Shown in pieces: positions 16,355 to 26,157 of a stretch of DNA of 45,100 nucleotides. The first letter of the stretch is position 1; every line of letters begins with the position of its first letter. Origin of the DNA: Treponema sp. Its GTDB lineage: Bacteria; Spirochaetota; Spirochaetia; Treponematales; Breznakiellaceae. Both the position numbers and the translations under genes were made by a program. The DNA is taken from the NCBI GenBank assembly GCA_031283105.1, contig JAITCL010000053.1:1-45100 (forward strand), read 5' to 3'. Under the pieces are notes generated by a model, which was not told where the DNA came from, searched no databases, and was given only the letters and a program-made list of their open reading frames with translations.

Positions 16355-18481
16355 TTATCCCTGCTGGGGTTTTTGCTGCCTTTGCTTTAACGAGTTTCTG
16401 AATATTTGGTCTGCGTCGACTTTTTCGTCAACGCCAAACATCGGTATATTTCCGTCGCCGCCGACACTGCGGAACAATATATCCTTGTTATTGTTATCAT
16501 AGGCCCAACTGGCTTCGCTGTTTAACAGGTTATCCAGAACTGTTGCGGTTGATAACGCAAAAAAAACGAGAACCGCATTGTTGCGTTTGCCGGGAGGCAG
16601 CAGGGCGTCCAAACGCCGGGATACCGGATTGGGCACCTCAAAATGGTACTGCGTCCAGGGGTTGTCAATGCCATTACAGGTAACTCTTGACTCAGCGCCG
16701 CCCCTGCGGTTTCCCTGCTCTATGCCGGCGGCAACCATGGTAAGGTATTTACGAAGGGTTCTTGTTTGGGTGTAAATGGCGACGGTTTCCTGATTTTTGA
16801 AAGGCGGCGGCCCCACGGCTGCGAATCTGTAATAGGGAAGAAAGGATAGCCGTTTTATCCATCGAAGCTCGTTCATGGTACGTTTGGCAAACATTGAATT
16901 TCTGGCATCCGGGGAATGTTCCAGCATACGGCAGTATTCCGTAAGACGGGGCAGGTACTCCTTAATAAAACTCTCATCAATGTACCGCTGCCAGTTGGCG
17001 ATTATATCCCCTGTCGCGTCGCCTACATGGATGGGATTCCCGTCAGGCCCAGTAACAAGCCCGAATGATACCGAACGGAGTCCAACGCAAATATTTTCCA
17101 TAATGTGCATCAGTATAGCGGTTTGCTGCACAGCGTCAGTCGGGGCAATTAGTTCGTAGCCGTTGCGCAGATCATAGGGTTTGACAAAATAGGGATACAG
17201 GTCGGGAAAATCCGCCAATTTATCCCAGCCGGCTTTGGGAAACAGCGTGTTCAATGCGCTCATACTGTGCCCCAGCGCTTTTTGTTCAGCCTCCGCCACA
17301 GCTTCACGCGCTTTTCGCTCAACAACTTTCGGATCGTTGGGGTCTTCCTCTTCCTGGGCAACTTCGCCGTTTGCTTCCGCTTCCTCCTCCTTTTTAATCT
17401 CTTCACGTAACGCTTCCAGATTCCCATCGTCTACCTGTTCGGGGCTGAGGGTCAGCGGCTGGATTTGTTCAGTTTCTGTGGCGCTGATGAATGTCATAAA
17501 ACGATGGTGACGCGCGGCGAACAATTTTTCGTAAGGGAACCAGCGGTCGGAAATAAATTTCATCAGGAGCGGATACAGGGCGTAATGGATTTCGCGGCGA
17601 ATATCGGCAAAAGAAACAAGAGCGGTACGAATAAGGTCTTGATTTTTCTCTTTTGGTTCCATTGGATTTTCAATAAGTATGAGTTTATACAGCAGTTTGT
17701 ATGCGCCTTTAATATGAATGTCTATATCAAGTTTTTCCAAAATGAACAGGGGCCGGTAAATAAACCGCAGAATGTCGGCAAGTTCCGCAATTCTTACCGA
17801 ACGGGGATGAGACTGTATTTTTGCCATGTCGCTGCCAATGCGTTCTATGTTCCAATGGCGCAGAGTATCCAGAATACTGAACACAAAGGGCGATGATTTT
17901 TTCAGCCGCTCGCTGCGGCGGGCATTGTTGCGGGGAAAAAGATTTCTGGTTGATGTAACCAGTTGTTCAATCTTATTGTAATAGTTATTCATCCGGCGGC
18001 TGACGAAGCGGGCGTTTACATAATCTACCGGCTCGCTGACAAACGAAAAAAACGAAGTAAACACCTGAAATGAATTTTTAATTTCAAATTCAAACTGGGC
18101 GGCATAACGATCCATTTTAACCCGTTCACGGTAGGATGTTTTAAGCTGGATTGAAGGATCATCGGCGGGATCGCTGTCCAATGATTTTAATGAAAACAAC
18201 GGGTTGTCGATGCTGTCATCATCCCCGCCGGCGACATCTATCGAACGCCCCGGCCGTCTTCCGTGACGTCCGGGAACCGCCATTTCTACGGTCTTGCGCT
18301 TGAGATGACCGGGACCTCTCGCCATCGGTTGATTTACCGGGTTCTTTTCCGTCCCGACTTCACCGCCCAAAATCTGGGCCATCCGCCTTGCTTCTGTCGG
18401 ATCGAACTTGCCCAGTTTGTCCCGTACCCGGGACAACTCCCCCGGTTCATAAATCGCGCTTGGTTTCTTGTCGTTGGCCAT
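16355..18481 (-). CDS. Large conserved-type cytoplasmic protein, function unknown
   Basis: A 708-residue protein I do not recognise beyond a likely spirochaete-restricted family. There is no signal peptide or clear membrane helix. The N-terminus is basic and disordered-looking with GRHGRRPGRS near residue 78. A long helical middle (about 115-360) is Arg/Tyr/Phe rich. A Glu/Ala-rich low-complexity segment (about 360-410) links to a helical C-terminal region (about 420-690). The ATG at 18481 follows the DUF2804 stop by 2 bp, so the two genes are coupled. A scaffold or structural role would fit the composition but is a guess. Confidence 0.7.
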   Translation of the reverse strand: MANDKKPSAIYEPGELSRVRDKLGKFDPTEARRMAQILGGEVGTEKNPVNQPMARGPGHLKRKTVEMAVPGRHGRRPGRSIDVAGGDDDSIDNPLFSLKSLDSDPADDPSIQLKTSYRERVKMDRYAAQFEFEIKNSFQVFTSFFSFVSEPVDYVNARFVSRRMNNYYNKIEQLVTSTRNLFPRNNARRSERLKKSSPFVFSILDTLRHWNIERIGSDMAKIQSHPRSVRIAELADILRFIYRPLFILEKLDIDIHIKGAYKLLYKLILIENPMEPKEKNQDLIRTALVSFADIRREIHYALYPLLMKFISDRWFPYEKLFAARHHRFMTFISATETEQIQPLTLSPEQVDDGNLEALREEIKKEEEAEANGEVAQEEEDPNDPKVVERKAREAVAEAEQKALGHSMSALNTLFPKAGWDKLADFPDLYPYFVKPYDLRNGYELIAPTDAVQQTAILMHIMENICVGLRSVSFGLVTGPDGNPIHVGDATGDIIANWQRYIDESFIKEYLPRLTEYCRMLEHSPDARNSMFAKRTMNELRWIKRLSFLPYYRFAAVGPPPFKNQETVAIYTQTRTLRKYLTMVAAGIEQGNRRGGAESRVTCNGIDNPWTQYHFEVPNPVSRRLDALLPPGKRNNAVLVFFALSTATVLDNLLNSEASWAYDNNNKDILFRSVGGDGNIPMFGVDEKVDADQIFRNSLKQRQQKPQQG

Positions 18482-18483
18482 AA

Positions 18484-19533
18484 TCACACCCGTACATAGA
18501 GTTTTTCACCTATTCCCCACTGGTTACGAACCTGTATTTGCCTGTTTTTACTGTCTACCAGCACTCCATTATAATAACCCATTTGGGTAAAAAAATCACC
18601 TTTTGTTATCAAAAAATTTGCTCCAAGCCGGTTGATTTCTTTGGGGGTAAATACCAGGTCAACCATACCGTCAAGGTCTTGTATAACCCAGTCCGATTCC
18701 GGGCCGTTGGGCATGGTAATCCGTACCGGAGGCAGGGGGGTAAGGCGTTTGTTTACCCACAGGGCATTTTCGTTGTTTTTCCGGGTCTCTCTCGCCTGAT
18801 TTTCCGCAATGTGGAATCCGTAGCGTCTGCCTTCTTCGTCAAAACCCATGCCGCCGCAATATACTCCCTTCATGGGATAGGGGAAAAACCCCTTATAATC
18901 ACAAAAAATCCCCGTACAACGCGCCGGATCCAGGCTGATGTGCCGCCCGCCCAGTACCAAATCCCCCCTTACCGGAGTGGCGGCCTTAAAGGTGTACATA
19001 CTGCGCTGCCCGGCAAAATTCAGGGATACCGCCAGCGGTGTAACATCACGGTCTCTCAGAGAATAGGCAAGGTGGGCGGTATACGCGGGCTGCCGTTTCG
19101 TTGCCGCAATATCAAGGTCAAGTTTAATCGTATCCGCGTTTAGCCACGTATGGATACGGAAAAAAAAACGGGAAGAATGACATTCAACCGACGCATTACT
19201 CAGATTTTTGGGTATTCGCCAGCTATTACCGGGCATTAATTTTCTAAAAACGAGGGTTTCTCCGGTTTCTTTGATGTGTAAAAAGGTCTGGACTATCTGA
19301 AACAGCTTAAAATTACCCAGAAGGGCTTCCAGAAAAAATTGTTCGTTCTGGGCGCTGAAACTCTCCCATTCTTTGATCCGGGAGTCTCTTAACCAGCGCG
19401 GAAGCGGCCAGGAGTAGGGTCTGTGAATGTCCAAAAGATTAACCTGGGCAAAGGCTTTATTCCAGGTTCCGGTAAGGGGAATTCCATTTTCAATAGGGGC
19501 GCCTCGTGGGGCCTGAATTTCCCTTGTATACAT
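18484..19533 (-). CDS. DUF2804 family protein
   Basis: A 349-residue protein matching DUF2804 (PF10974): N-terminal GAPIENGIPLTGTWNKAFAQVNLLD, a VYCGGMGFDEEGRRYGFHIAENQ block near residue 220, and a C-terminal MGYYNGVLVDSKNRQIQVRN. The fold is beta-rich and its biochemical function is not known; proteins of this family are related in form to lipocalin-like svf1/DUF2804 folds. It is followed directly by the 708-residue protein, suggesting joint function. A consensus promoter ends 11 nt before its ATG. Confidence 0.85.
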   Translation of the reverse strand: MYTREIQAPRGAPIENGIPLTGTWNKAFAQVNLLDIHRPYSWPLPRWLRDSRIKEWESFSAQNEQFFLEALLGNFKLFQIVQTFLHIKETGETLVFRKLMPGNSWRIPKNLSNASVECHSSRFFFRIHTWLNADTIKLDLDIAATKRQPAYTAHLAYSLRDRDVTPLAVSLNFAGQRSMYTFKAATPVRGDLVLGGRHISLDPARCTGIFCDYKGFFPYPMKGVYCGGMGFDEEGRRYGFHIAENQARETRKNNENALWVNKRLTPLPPVRITMPNGPESDWVIQDLDGMVDLVFTPKEINRLGANFLITKGDFFTQMGYYNGVLVDSKNRQIQVRNQWGIGEKLYVRV

Positions 19534-19544
19534 AAGAATTTGTC

Positions 19545-19573
19545 ATTATACACGAACCATGCATATTTTTCAA
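19545..19573 (-). promoter_or_regulatory. Promoter of the DUF2804 operon, near-leaderless
   Basis: Minus-strand -35 TTGAAA (19568-19573) and -10 TATAAT (19545-19550), spacer 17 bp, with 11 nt to the ATG at 19533 and no Shine-Dalgarno. This is one of the best promoter matches in the window. Confidence 0.6.
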
Positions 19574-19586
19574 TCTATGCGTATCA

Positions 19587-19615
19587 TTGACTTTCTGCCG
19601 CCGTCGTTTCATACT
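19587..19615 (+). promoter_or_regulatory. Promoter of the phosphatidyltransferase gene, leaderless type
   Basis: -35 TTGACT (19587-19592) and -10 CATACT (19610-19615), spacer 17 bp, with only 5 nt before the ATG at 19621. Transcription should start at the A of the ATG. It is divergent from the DUF2804 promoter with 13 bp between their -35 elements. Confidence 0.55.
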
Positions 19616-19620
19616 GAACC

Positions 19621-20202
19621 ATGAACTTTGCCAACAGGTTGACCTTTTTGCGGGTTATCCTCGCTCCGCTGTTTTTTGCCGTATACTTCCTTCCTGCGCA
19701 GTTTACGGGTAATATGGTTTGGACTGTACCGCTGCTGTGGTCAATTTTTTTCATTTCAGAAATTACCGATATGCTTGACGGTATGGCAGCCCGCCGCCTG
19801 AAACAGACCAGTGACTTTGGCAAGCTCTTTGATCCATTTGCCGATACTCTCATGCAAATAACCTGCTTTCTCTGTTTTGTCATTGACGGCATCATTCCGG
19901 CAGTGTTGTTTCTGGTGGTGCTGTACCGTGAATTTGGCATACTGTTTATCCGTAACCTTATGCTGAAAAAGGGTATCGCCCTGGGCGCCCGTATAAGCGG
20001 CAAAATAAAAACCGTTGCCTATATTGCCGCCGCCGCCGCCGCTCTGTTATGCGCCAGTCTGCACCGACTGGGCGTATTTGAGTCTTTACAACCGGCAGTG
20101 AGAATCGCCGCCATTGCCGTTTTTGGCGTATCCGTGTTATTTTCAGTTTTGTCGTTTCTTGATTATGTTTTTGTGTACCAGGCTTCCGGCAAGACCAAAT
20201 AA
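19621..20202 (+). CDS. pgsA: CDP-alcohol phosphatidyltransferase (PgsA-like)
   Basis: A 193-residue inner-membrane enzyme. The catalytic CDP-alcohol transferase motif D-G-x2-A-R-x8-G-x3-D-x3-D is seen as DMLDGMAARRLKQTSDFGK then LFDPFAD at residues about 50-75. It starts MNFANRLTFLRVILAPLF, typical of CDP-diacylglycerol-glycerol-3-phosphate phosphatidyltransferase, which makes phosphatidylglycerol phosphate. About five membrane helices are visible. A related phosphatidyl-alcohol product cannot be excluded. Confidence 0.85.
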   Translation: MNFANRLTFLRVILAPLFFAVYFLPAQFTGNMVWTVPLLWSIFFISEITDMLDGMAARRLKQTSDFGKLFDPFADTLMQITCFLCFVIDGIIPAVLFLVVLYREFGILFIRNLMLKKGIALGARISGKIKTVAYIAAAAAALLCASLHRLGVFESLQPAVRIAAIAVFGVSVLFSVLSFLDYVFVYQASGKTK

Positions 20203-20216
20203 TAATCCCGACAGCG

Positions 20217-21587
20217 TCACCGCTTCTTGTTTTTCTGATCGCAGAAAACTTCGTAATGGGGAGCGGTCATATCAATGCCCGCTTCACGAAAGCCGTTCTG
20301 TATATTTTCGTAAAGCTGCGCGTAAATTTTGGGAATTATATCAACATCTTTGGTATAACAGTTAATCTGGTAATGCGCATAAAAATCATCCAAATTGGTC
20401 TGTAATACAAAGGGTTTGGGGCTTTTTAATACATGGCCGGTCGCAAGAGCCGCGTTTATTAAAATTTCGTGAACGGTCTGCCAGGGTGTCGCATAACCAA
20501 AGGTAACCTCGGTATTGAGAATAAGCCCCTCGGCATCTTCATCAGACGAGGTATTGTAGTTGATTATGGCGGAATTCAGAATTATCAAATTGGGAAAGGT
20601 AACGTATTCGTTTTTGTGGGTTTTCAGCCGTACCACCATCATGGTTTTTTCCACCACAAAGCCGGTGCTGTCTTTTATTTGAACGCGGTCGCCGATTTTA
20701 AAGGGGCGCATGTAAGTAATCACCAGCCCTGCCACCAGATTTCCGATGGCGGTTGAAGACCCCAGGGTAAAAATAATACCCACAAAAACCGAAACCCCCT
20801 GGAATATTCTTGATTCCGATCCGGGAAGATAGGGATATACTATCGCTACGGTAAAGGCCCACAGCAGCACCTGGAGAATTCTATAGGTTGGCTCCGCCCA
20901 GTCGGCGTAAAAACCGGGTATTACCAGCTTGCCTTTGGTAATTTGAACGGAAAGATACTTCAGCGCTTTAATCACATAACGGGTAACAACAACGATGACA
21001 ATGATAGTAAATAAATTGGGAATGTATTTAATAAATCCGATGCCAATGTCCTTAACGGGATTAAGTATGTAGCCAAAAATGGTCATAGCAAGATGCCGGG
21101 TGGGAGGAAACAGGCTAAAAACAATCGGTACGGTCAGAAAAAGCTGAAAACAAATGACCATATATCTGAATATCTTTAAGCCAAACACAATAGCGTTAAC
21201 AATTTGTTTGGCGCTGAGGAGTTTGAATTTTCTGATGATCAGGGGCTTTATTTTGTCCCCGCCTGAATTAATCACCTTTTGGGAAAGAAACTTAAAAAGC
21301 AGCCAGATAAGCCAGGACAGCAGCACCTGACCGGCAACTATCCCCAGAGCAATGCCAAACCGGGCTGCAAAATGCATTTCATGCGTATCAGCGGCGGCAT
21401 CTTCGGCATAGACAGCCGGCGTGTCTTTAATAGCGGTATCTTCCGCAGTTACGGCAACCGTATCTTCAAGCGGGGCGCTTTCTGTCAGTTCCGGCTCCAC
21501 AGCCGCGTCATCGCCGGAAATATTTTCCTGCGCCGCCGCAAGCAGAGCGACAAAAAGAAGAATGATTATGGCAAATTTTTTTTTCAT
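20217..21587 (-). CDS. MscS-family mechanosensitive channel
   Basis: A 456-residue membrane protein. A signal peptide (ends LLAAAQ) is followed by an acidic, Thr/Ala-rich periplasmic stretch (about 20-70), then four to five helices. The MscS pore helix and beta domain follow: GSSTAIGNLVAGLVITYMRP and FKIGDRVQI near residue 285-310. The C-terminal MscS_3 region ends at KNKKR. Such channels open on membrane tension to release solutes after osmotic downshock. The extra exported N-terminus makes it longer than small MscS. It lies directly downstream of the TraB gene on the same strand. Confidence 0.88.
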   Translation of the reverse strand: MKKKFAIIILLFVALLAAAQENISGDDAAVEPELTESAPLEDTVAVTAEDTAIKDTPAVYAEDAAADTHEMHFAARFGIALGIVAGQVLLSWLIWLLFKFLSQKVINSGGDKIKPLIIRKFKLLSAKQIVNAIVFGLKIFRYMVICFQLFLTVPIVFSLFPPTRHLAMTIFGYILNPVKDIGIGFIKYIPNLFTIIVIVVVTRYVIKALKYLSVQITKGKLVIPGFYADWAEPTYRILQVLLWAFTVAIVYPYLPGSESRIFQGVSVFVGIIFTLGSSTAIGNLVAGLVITYMRPFKIGDRVQIKDSTGFVVEKTMMVVRLKTHKNEYVTFPNLIILNSAIINYNTSSDEDAEGLILNTEVTFGYATPWQTVHEILINAALATGHVLKSPKPFVLQTNLDDFYAHYQINCYTKDVDIIPKIYAQLYENIQNGFREAGIDMTAPHYEVFCDQKNKKR

Positions 21588-21589
21588 AA

Positions 21590-22804
21590 TTATTTTACCA
21601 ATAGGCCGGCAATAGCCGGTATTGAAACAAAAGTACCAATAGAGCTGCCCAGGCTCGATAAAAAGAATACCAGCAGAACTCTGCTTATCCGGTTGCGGTA
21701 AACGCCTTTCAGACTGCTGACATCTTCCGCAATATTTTCAGCGTCACAAACGCGGGGTTTATGGACAAGCGCCTGCGCCAGACCGGATAAAATCCCCACG
21801 CCAATAAACGGGTTAAGGGAAGTGATTGGAGCGCCCGCAAATGAAATTAAAATTGCCAGAGGATGCCCCAGAGCGAGAATGCAGCCCAGCGCGGCAAGTG
21901 ACCCGTTCCACAAAACCCAGTAACGCAGCATTTCAAGAAAAACGCTTAAGTCGGTGCGGAAAAACCCCGTGGTAATCAGGGCCAGAATAAGTACGGGAAT
22001 GATCCATTTGACGGCTTGGGAAAGCCGGCTGCGCGGGGGAATAGATTCAAGCTGGTCAAGAGAAGGGGGAGGGGCACCTGCGGCAAATCTTTCAAGCTGA
22101 TCCTGTATTCCCCGCAAATGCCCCGCGCCCACAACGGCGAGGATACTGTCGGTTTTGCCGCTATCGACCATGCTGATAGCCATGCTGTTAGCCGCATCCC
22201 ATATCTTTGCGGCAAGATACCGGTCGCGTTCATCAATAAGGGTTTCCTTGACGGCGGGCAAATAATGTGCCAACTCCGCCATCATATTGTCAAGTTCATT
22301 ACTGTTTTTCAGTTTTTCGATTTCATCGGCGCTCAGTTTTTCCGCGGCAAAAGCGCTGGAAAGCAATGTCGCCAGCAGTTTGCATTTGCTCCACAAACTG
22401 CAGCAAGCCCAGGCGCGCCGGAATGTTATCTGCACTTCGCGGTCGCACAGGCTGTAGGCAATGCCCATTTCCTGCGCGGTATTCAGCGCGGCAATCATTT
22501 CCTCGCCGGGCTTTACGCCAAGTTCGTCCCCCAGACGGCGCTGAAAACCGGAAAGCACAATATTGGCAATCAGCAGAAAACCCTTGCCTTCCCTTAAAAC
22601 TTTGGACACATTAAGCCGTTCCCAATTATCCTGCTGGGTAATGGCGGCATAGCGGCCCTGATCCAGTTCCACGCACACCATGCCGGGTTTTTCCTCACGG
22701 ATTGCCGCTTTCACCTCATCAATACTTTCCCTGGAAACATGGGCTGTCCCGATAAGGTGAATATTTTTTCCGTTCAACATTAAACGCACATTATTACTGT
22801 TCAT
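21590..22804 (-). CDS. TraB/PrgY-family membrane protein
   Basis: A 404-residue protein with the TraB domain (HLIGTAHVSRESIDEV near residue 15, VCVELDQGRY near 44, AVVGAGHLRGI near 225) and four hydrophobic segments in the last 140 residues. TraB/PrgY proteins of enterococcal plasmids reduce pheromone activity and share a Tiki/EreA-like metallo-protease fold, with Gx2H and E motifs visible here. In spirochaetes the substrate is unknown. ATG 22804 follows AAAGGAAAT inside the end of the TPR gene, so it is coupled to it. Confidence 0.85.
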   Translation of the reverse strand: MNSNNVRLMLNGKNIHLIGTAHVSRESIDEVKAAIREEKPGMVCVELDQGRYAAITQQDNWERLNVSKVLREGKGFLLIANIVLSGFQRRLGDELGVKPGEEMIAALNTAQEMGIAYSLCDREVQITFRRAWACCSLWSKCKLLATLLSSAFAAEKLSADEIEKLKNSNELDNMMAELAHYLPAVKETLIDERDRYLAAKIWDAANSMAISMVDSGKTDSILAVVGAGHLRGIQDQLERFAAGAPPPSLDQLESIPPRSRLSQAVKWIIPVLILALITTGFFRTDLSVFLEMLRYWVLWNGSLAALGCILALGHPLAILISFAGAPITSLNPFIGVGILSGLAQALVHKPRVCDAENIAEDVSSLKGVYRNRISRVLLVFFLSSLGSSIGTFVSIPAIAGLLVK

Positions 22805-22805
22805 G

Positions 22806-24176
22806 TTATTTCCTTTCTTCAATCATAAATTCGTTTATTTTCCATTCAACAGTCCCGATACGGTTCATGTCTTGTACTTGTATAAAAAATTTGTTGGCAA
22901 GGGTTTTATTCCCCCGAATATCATAATAATTGGCAATATAAAATAACATTGTTGATTTTGCGTCAAAGTTTTGTTCACGGGCAGCTTTGTCTACCGTGTC
23001 ACTGTCGCCGGAGAGGTCATGGTACAGCCTGAGAATGTACCAATCAGCCGAATCACGTGGAACGGTGCGAAGCACCTGGGCAAGAAACTGTTTGGGGTCG
23101 CTGGGCTTGCCCGCTTTCATCCAGTTTATTGCGGCAAGTAGCGCATAACGGTATTCCTTGGGCGCGTATCTATACGCGGCAAGAAAAGCGTCCCGCGCTT
23201 CGGTATATTGGTGATTCCTCATTTTGATAATGCCCAAACCTTCGGCGGCAAAATAATAATCGGGCTTTAATTTGGTCAGGACAAGATAGTCCTGCTCGGC
23301 GCCCTTATAATCGCCGGTTTCATCTTTAATGCCGGCGCGGTAAATGTACGCCAGAAAACTCTGCGGAGAAAGCGCCACCGCGTGATTCAACTCCTCCAAC
23401 GCTTCCGGTTTCCGGTTCAGTTCTATCAAAGTCCCGGCACGGTCTACGGAAATCCAATAACTGTCAGGGTCGAGTTTTTTCGCCTGATCCAAATCGTGCA
23501 GCGCATCCTGCAGATAGCCCGCCCCTTTGTATAAACGCGCCCGCTCGTTATACGGCATCGCCCACTGGGGGTTCAGTTGAATGGCCTTGTTAAACAACTG
23601 CTCGGATTTTTTGGGTTCATGGGCATAGTTGTACACAATCGCCCTGCCCACCAGCGCTTCACGGTAATTGCCGTCAATGGCCAGAGCATTGTCGAAGTGA
23701 CCTGCCGCAATCCGCAGCGACTGGTTACGCAGGGCTATATAGCCCAGATCGGAAAGGGCCTTGAGGTTTTTGGGGTCGAGTTTGATTACCCGCTCCAAAA
23801 AGGTTCGCTGTTCCCTGTCCTTTCCCTCAAAGGCGGCGGAAGCGGCAAGCACCAGCAGGGCGTCAATATTGTTGGGGGCGCGGGATGAAATGCCGGATGC
23901 GATAGCGCGGGCCTCGGCGGAACGTCCGGCGGAATTTAACACCGAAGCCCGCAGTAACTGTATTTCCGCGGTCTGCAATACCGGCTTGTCAATTTTATCA
24001 AACAGTTCCAATGCGGTAGAGTATTCCCTGCGGGCCATGAGTTGCGAAACTTCGGTAAGTATGGCCTGTGTGTCATTTTTGGCTGTCGCTTGACCGGCAG
24101 CCATACCTGGTGCGCCCAAAATCAGCGTAAGCGCCAACAGTAACAGGCAGCCATACCCTCTATATACCCTTTGCAT
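22806..24176 (-). CDS. Exported TPR-repeat protein
   Basis: A 456-residue protein. The start at 24176 (MQRVYRGYGCLLLLAL) gives a signal peptide ending around GMAAG. At least eight tetratricopeptide units run from about residue 40 to 330, for example YIALRNQSLRIAAGHFDNAL and ARLYKGAGYLQDALHDLDQA. The C-terminus is more helical-irregular. TPR arrays mediate protein-protein binding; location in the periplasm suggests an envelope assembly role. It heads the operon with the TraB and MscS genes. The -10 TATCAT (24182-24187) is 5 nt from the ATG, another leaderless candidate. Confidence 0.8.
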   Translation of the reverse strand: MQRVYRGYGCLLLLALTLILGAPGMAAGQATAKNDTQAILTEVSQLMARREYSTALELFDKIDKPVLQTAEIQLLRASVLNSAGRSAEARAIASGISSRAPNNIDALLVLAASAAFEGKDREQRTFLERVIKLDPKNLKALSDLGYIALRNQSLRIAAGHFDNALAIDGNYREALVGRAIVYNYAHEPKKSEQLFNKAIQLNPQWAMPYNERARLYKGAGYLQDALHDLDQAKKLDPDSYWISVDRAGTLIELNRKPEALEELNHAVALSPQSFLAYIYRAGIKDETGDYKGAEQDYLVLTKLKPDYYFAAEGLGIIKMRNHQYTEARDAFLAAYRYAPKEYRYALLAAINWMKAGKPSDPKQFLAQVLRTVPRDSADWYILRLYHDLSGDSDTVDKAAREQNFDAKSTMLFYIANYYDIRGNKTLANKFFIQVQDMNRIGTVEWKINEFMIEERK

Positions 24177-24254
24177 ACAATATGATACCATAATTACCGC
24201 AATAAAGGCAATTTGCATTAATACCGATGATTAAAGTAAGAAGGTTTGTGTTCG

Positions 24255-26156
24255 ATGAAAAAACGTGTTTTCCCCCGTATTGTGTGCTTTGTACTGCTTA
24301 ACGGTGTAACTTTTGTACTTCTGGTCATGATGCAGTTTACCCGCGGAGGAAATTTTTCCCAGAAAATCGGAGACATACTGATAAACGGGCGCTATTCTTC
24401 GGAAACCAATATGGCATCAGAACGGCAGCTTTTGGACGGAGGGGCAAACGTATCTTTTGGAGGGCTGGAATTCCGGCTTGCCTCGAAAAATAAAAACACG
24501 GCGGACATTGATTTTTGTCTGGTTGATTCACAGGGCGGGCGGCGGCAGATTTTTCCCGAATATATTACTTTCATGGAAGATGGAGCGGTTTTTATTCTGC
24601 CCGGTGGCGCGGAACTTTCTTTTACCAGCCACAATTACGGTGAAACAAGCGGCGAAAAACCGGACGGTATGCCCGAATTCAGGATAAGCGGAAAATTTTC
24701 AGATAATGTTTCCGCCATTGAAATCCCCTTTAGAACGCAACGATCTTCGGTTATTCGTGACAACGGCAATAATACGCTGACCATAGTATATAATGGCAGC
24801 CATTATCAATTTAACCGTTTTCTGCACGAGCTTGAATCGGGTCAGCTTGTCCTTTCGGCAGCGGCGTCAACTATCTCCTACCGGGCCGTAACCGGCAAGA
24901 AAGAATTTAACCCCGCCGACTTTATTGTTCCGCAGGCGGAAAGCGCCCAGGTGTTTTCCGAAACGGTTTCCCGGTGGGTTAGCCGTAATTTTGCGTTGTG
25001 GGGACAGATGGGATTCGAAACCGATGAAGACACGGTGCTTGCCTGGTGCAGCGAGGCGGTACGGCAGGGTGTGTATCGTTCAGCGGTTTCCGTCATACCG
25101 GTCAGTTTTAGTTCCAATCCCCGGCGTTCATGGGAATCCGCCGTATATCAATTTGACCGGAAAATCGGCGTTTGGGAAACGGCTGCAAGAGCCATGAACG
25201 CTTTTGAGCGTGAGAAAATTAACCGCATTTCACGTCTGCTGGCAGAAAAAGAAATCGGTCTTTTTACCGAAAATCATCTGATTGAATTTTTGGCAATTCG
25301 GGGACGTAGTCAATTAATTGATAATCTTATTTCCTTTGCGCAGGAAATAAACCCTTCTACAATCACCCTTGAAGCAGGCCCCGGAATTCTGGAAAGCTGT
25401 CTGGATACGGACGTATGGCGGCCTCATGCGGACAATCCTTTTGAGCCTCTTGCGGAGCAGATATGCCGGCTTGCCGCTGATGATATGCACAGAGTCGGGG
25501 ATAGGGTTTTTGTTTTCTCCGCCGACCATGCAGACACCGAATTTAATGTGCGCCTTGGAACGGCCATTCACAAATGGGGAGAAAAGTCCGGCAACAGCGG
25601 CTGGGCGGGGCTGGGACGCTCGCTGGTACTTTCGGTTTTCTCTCTGGGTGATAACAACGGGTTGCTTCCGGCATCGCTGACGATTGACAAAACCGGGGAG
25701 ATTATTTCGCCCGGGGCACGTATCAGCACGGCGAGAGTGTACCAGTTTTTGAATAACAGCGAATATTTTCCCCACGCAATGGCAACCGGAGCAAACGACA
25801 TTTGGGCATGGACAGCCGCTTCATCGGTAAGCATTGTCCAGGATGACCGGCAGATGGACATTGCAATACAATTCCCCGTTGGCGAAACTCATTATGTGAT
25901 GCTTAACAATGTTAAACCTTTTCCTCTGCTTCAGATTTACGAGATGAACTGGCGCAGGGCTTTTGATTTTGAAAGTTACTACAATTCTTCCGGCTGGTAC
26001 TATTTTGAACAGGAACAGATTCTTGTTTTAAAAATTAATCACCGTTCAAATGTTGAGCATGTGAAAATTTATTTTACTGTTCCACGGGCTCCCGAAACTT
26101 CAGAACAGCCGGTACAGGAACAGCCGGCCTCAACAGAATATAGGGAACAATATTAG
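24255..26156 (+). CDS. Large exported protein of unknown function
   Basis: A 633-residue protein I cannot place. It begins MKKRVFPRIVCFVLLNGVTF, a signal anchor or uncleaved signal. Residues about 55-210 look like a beta-rich domain with SFGGLEFRLASKN and LSFTSHNYGET. Residues about 230-480 look alpha-helical, with W-rich segments such as VSRWVSRNFALWGQMGF and HKWGEKSGNSGWAGLGRS. The C-terminus ends in a Pro/Gln/Glu tail. It is followed by a TPR lipoprotein 1 bp later, so both likely act in the envelope. ATG 24255 has an AAGG element upstream. Confidence 0.7.
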   Translation: MKKRVFPRIVCFVLLNGVTFVLLVMMQFTRGGNFSQKIGDILINGRYSSETNMASERQLLDGGANVSFGGLEFRLASKNKNTADIDFCLVDSQGGRRQIFPEYITFMEDGAVFILPGGAELSFTSHNYGETSGEKPDGMPEFRISGKFSDNVSAIEIPFRTQRSSVIRDNGNNTLTIVYNGSHYQFNRFLHELESGQLVLSAAASTISYRAVTGKKEFNPADFIVPQAESAQVFSETVSRWVSRNFALWGQMGFETDEDTVLAWCSEAVRQGVYRSAVSVIPVSFSSNPRRSWESAVYQFDRKIGVWETAARAMNAFEREKINRISRLLAEKEIGLFTENHLIEFLAIRGRSQLIDNLISFAQEINPSTITLEAGPGILESCLDTDVWRPHADNPFEPLAEQICRLAADDMHRVGDRVFVFSADHADTEFNVRLGTAIHKWGEKSGNSGWAGLGRSLVLSVFSLGDNNGLLPASLTIDKTGEIISPGARISTARVYQFLNNSEYFPHAMATGANDIWAWTAASSVSIVQDDRQMDIAIQFPVGETHYVMLNNVKPFPLLQIYEMNWRRAFDFESYYNSSGWYYFEQEQILVLKINHRSNVEHVKIYFTVPRAPETSEQPVQEQPASTEYREQY

Positions 26157-26157
26157 T

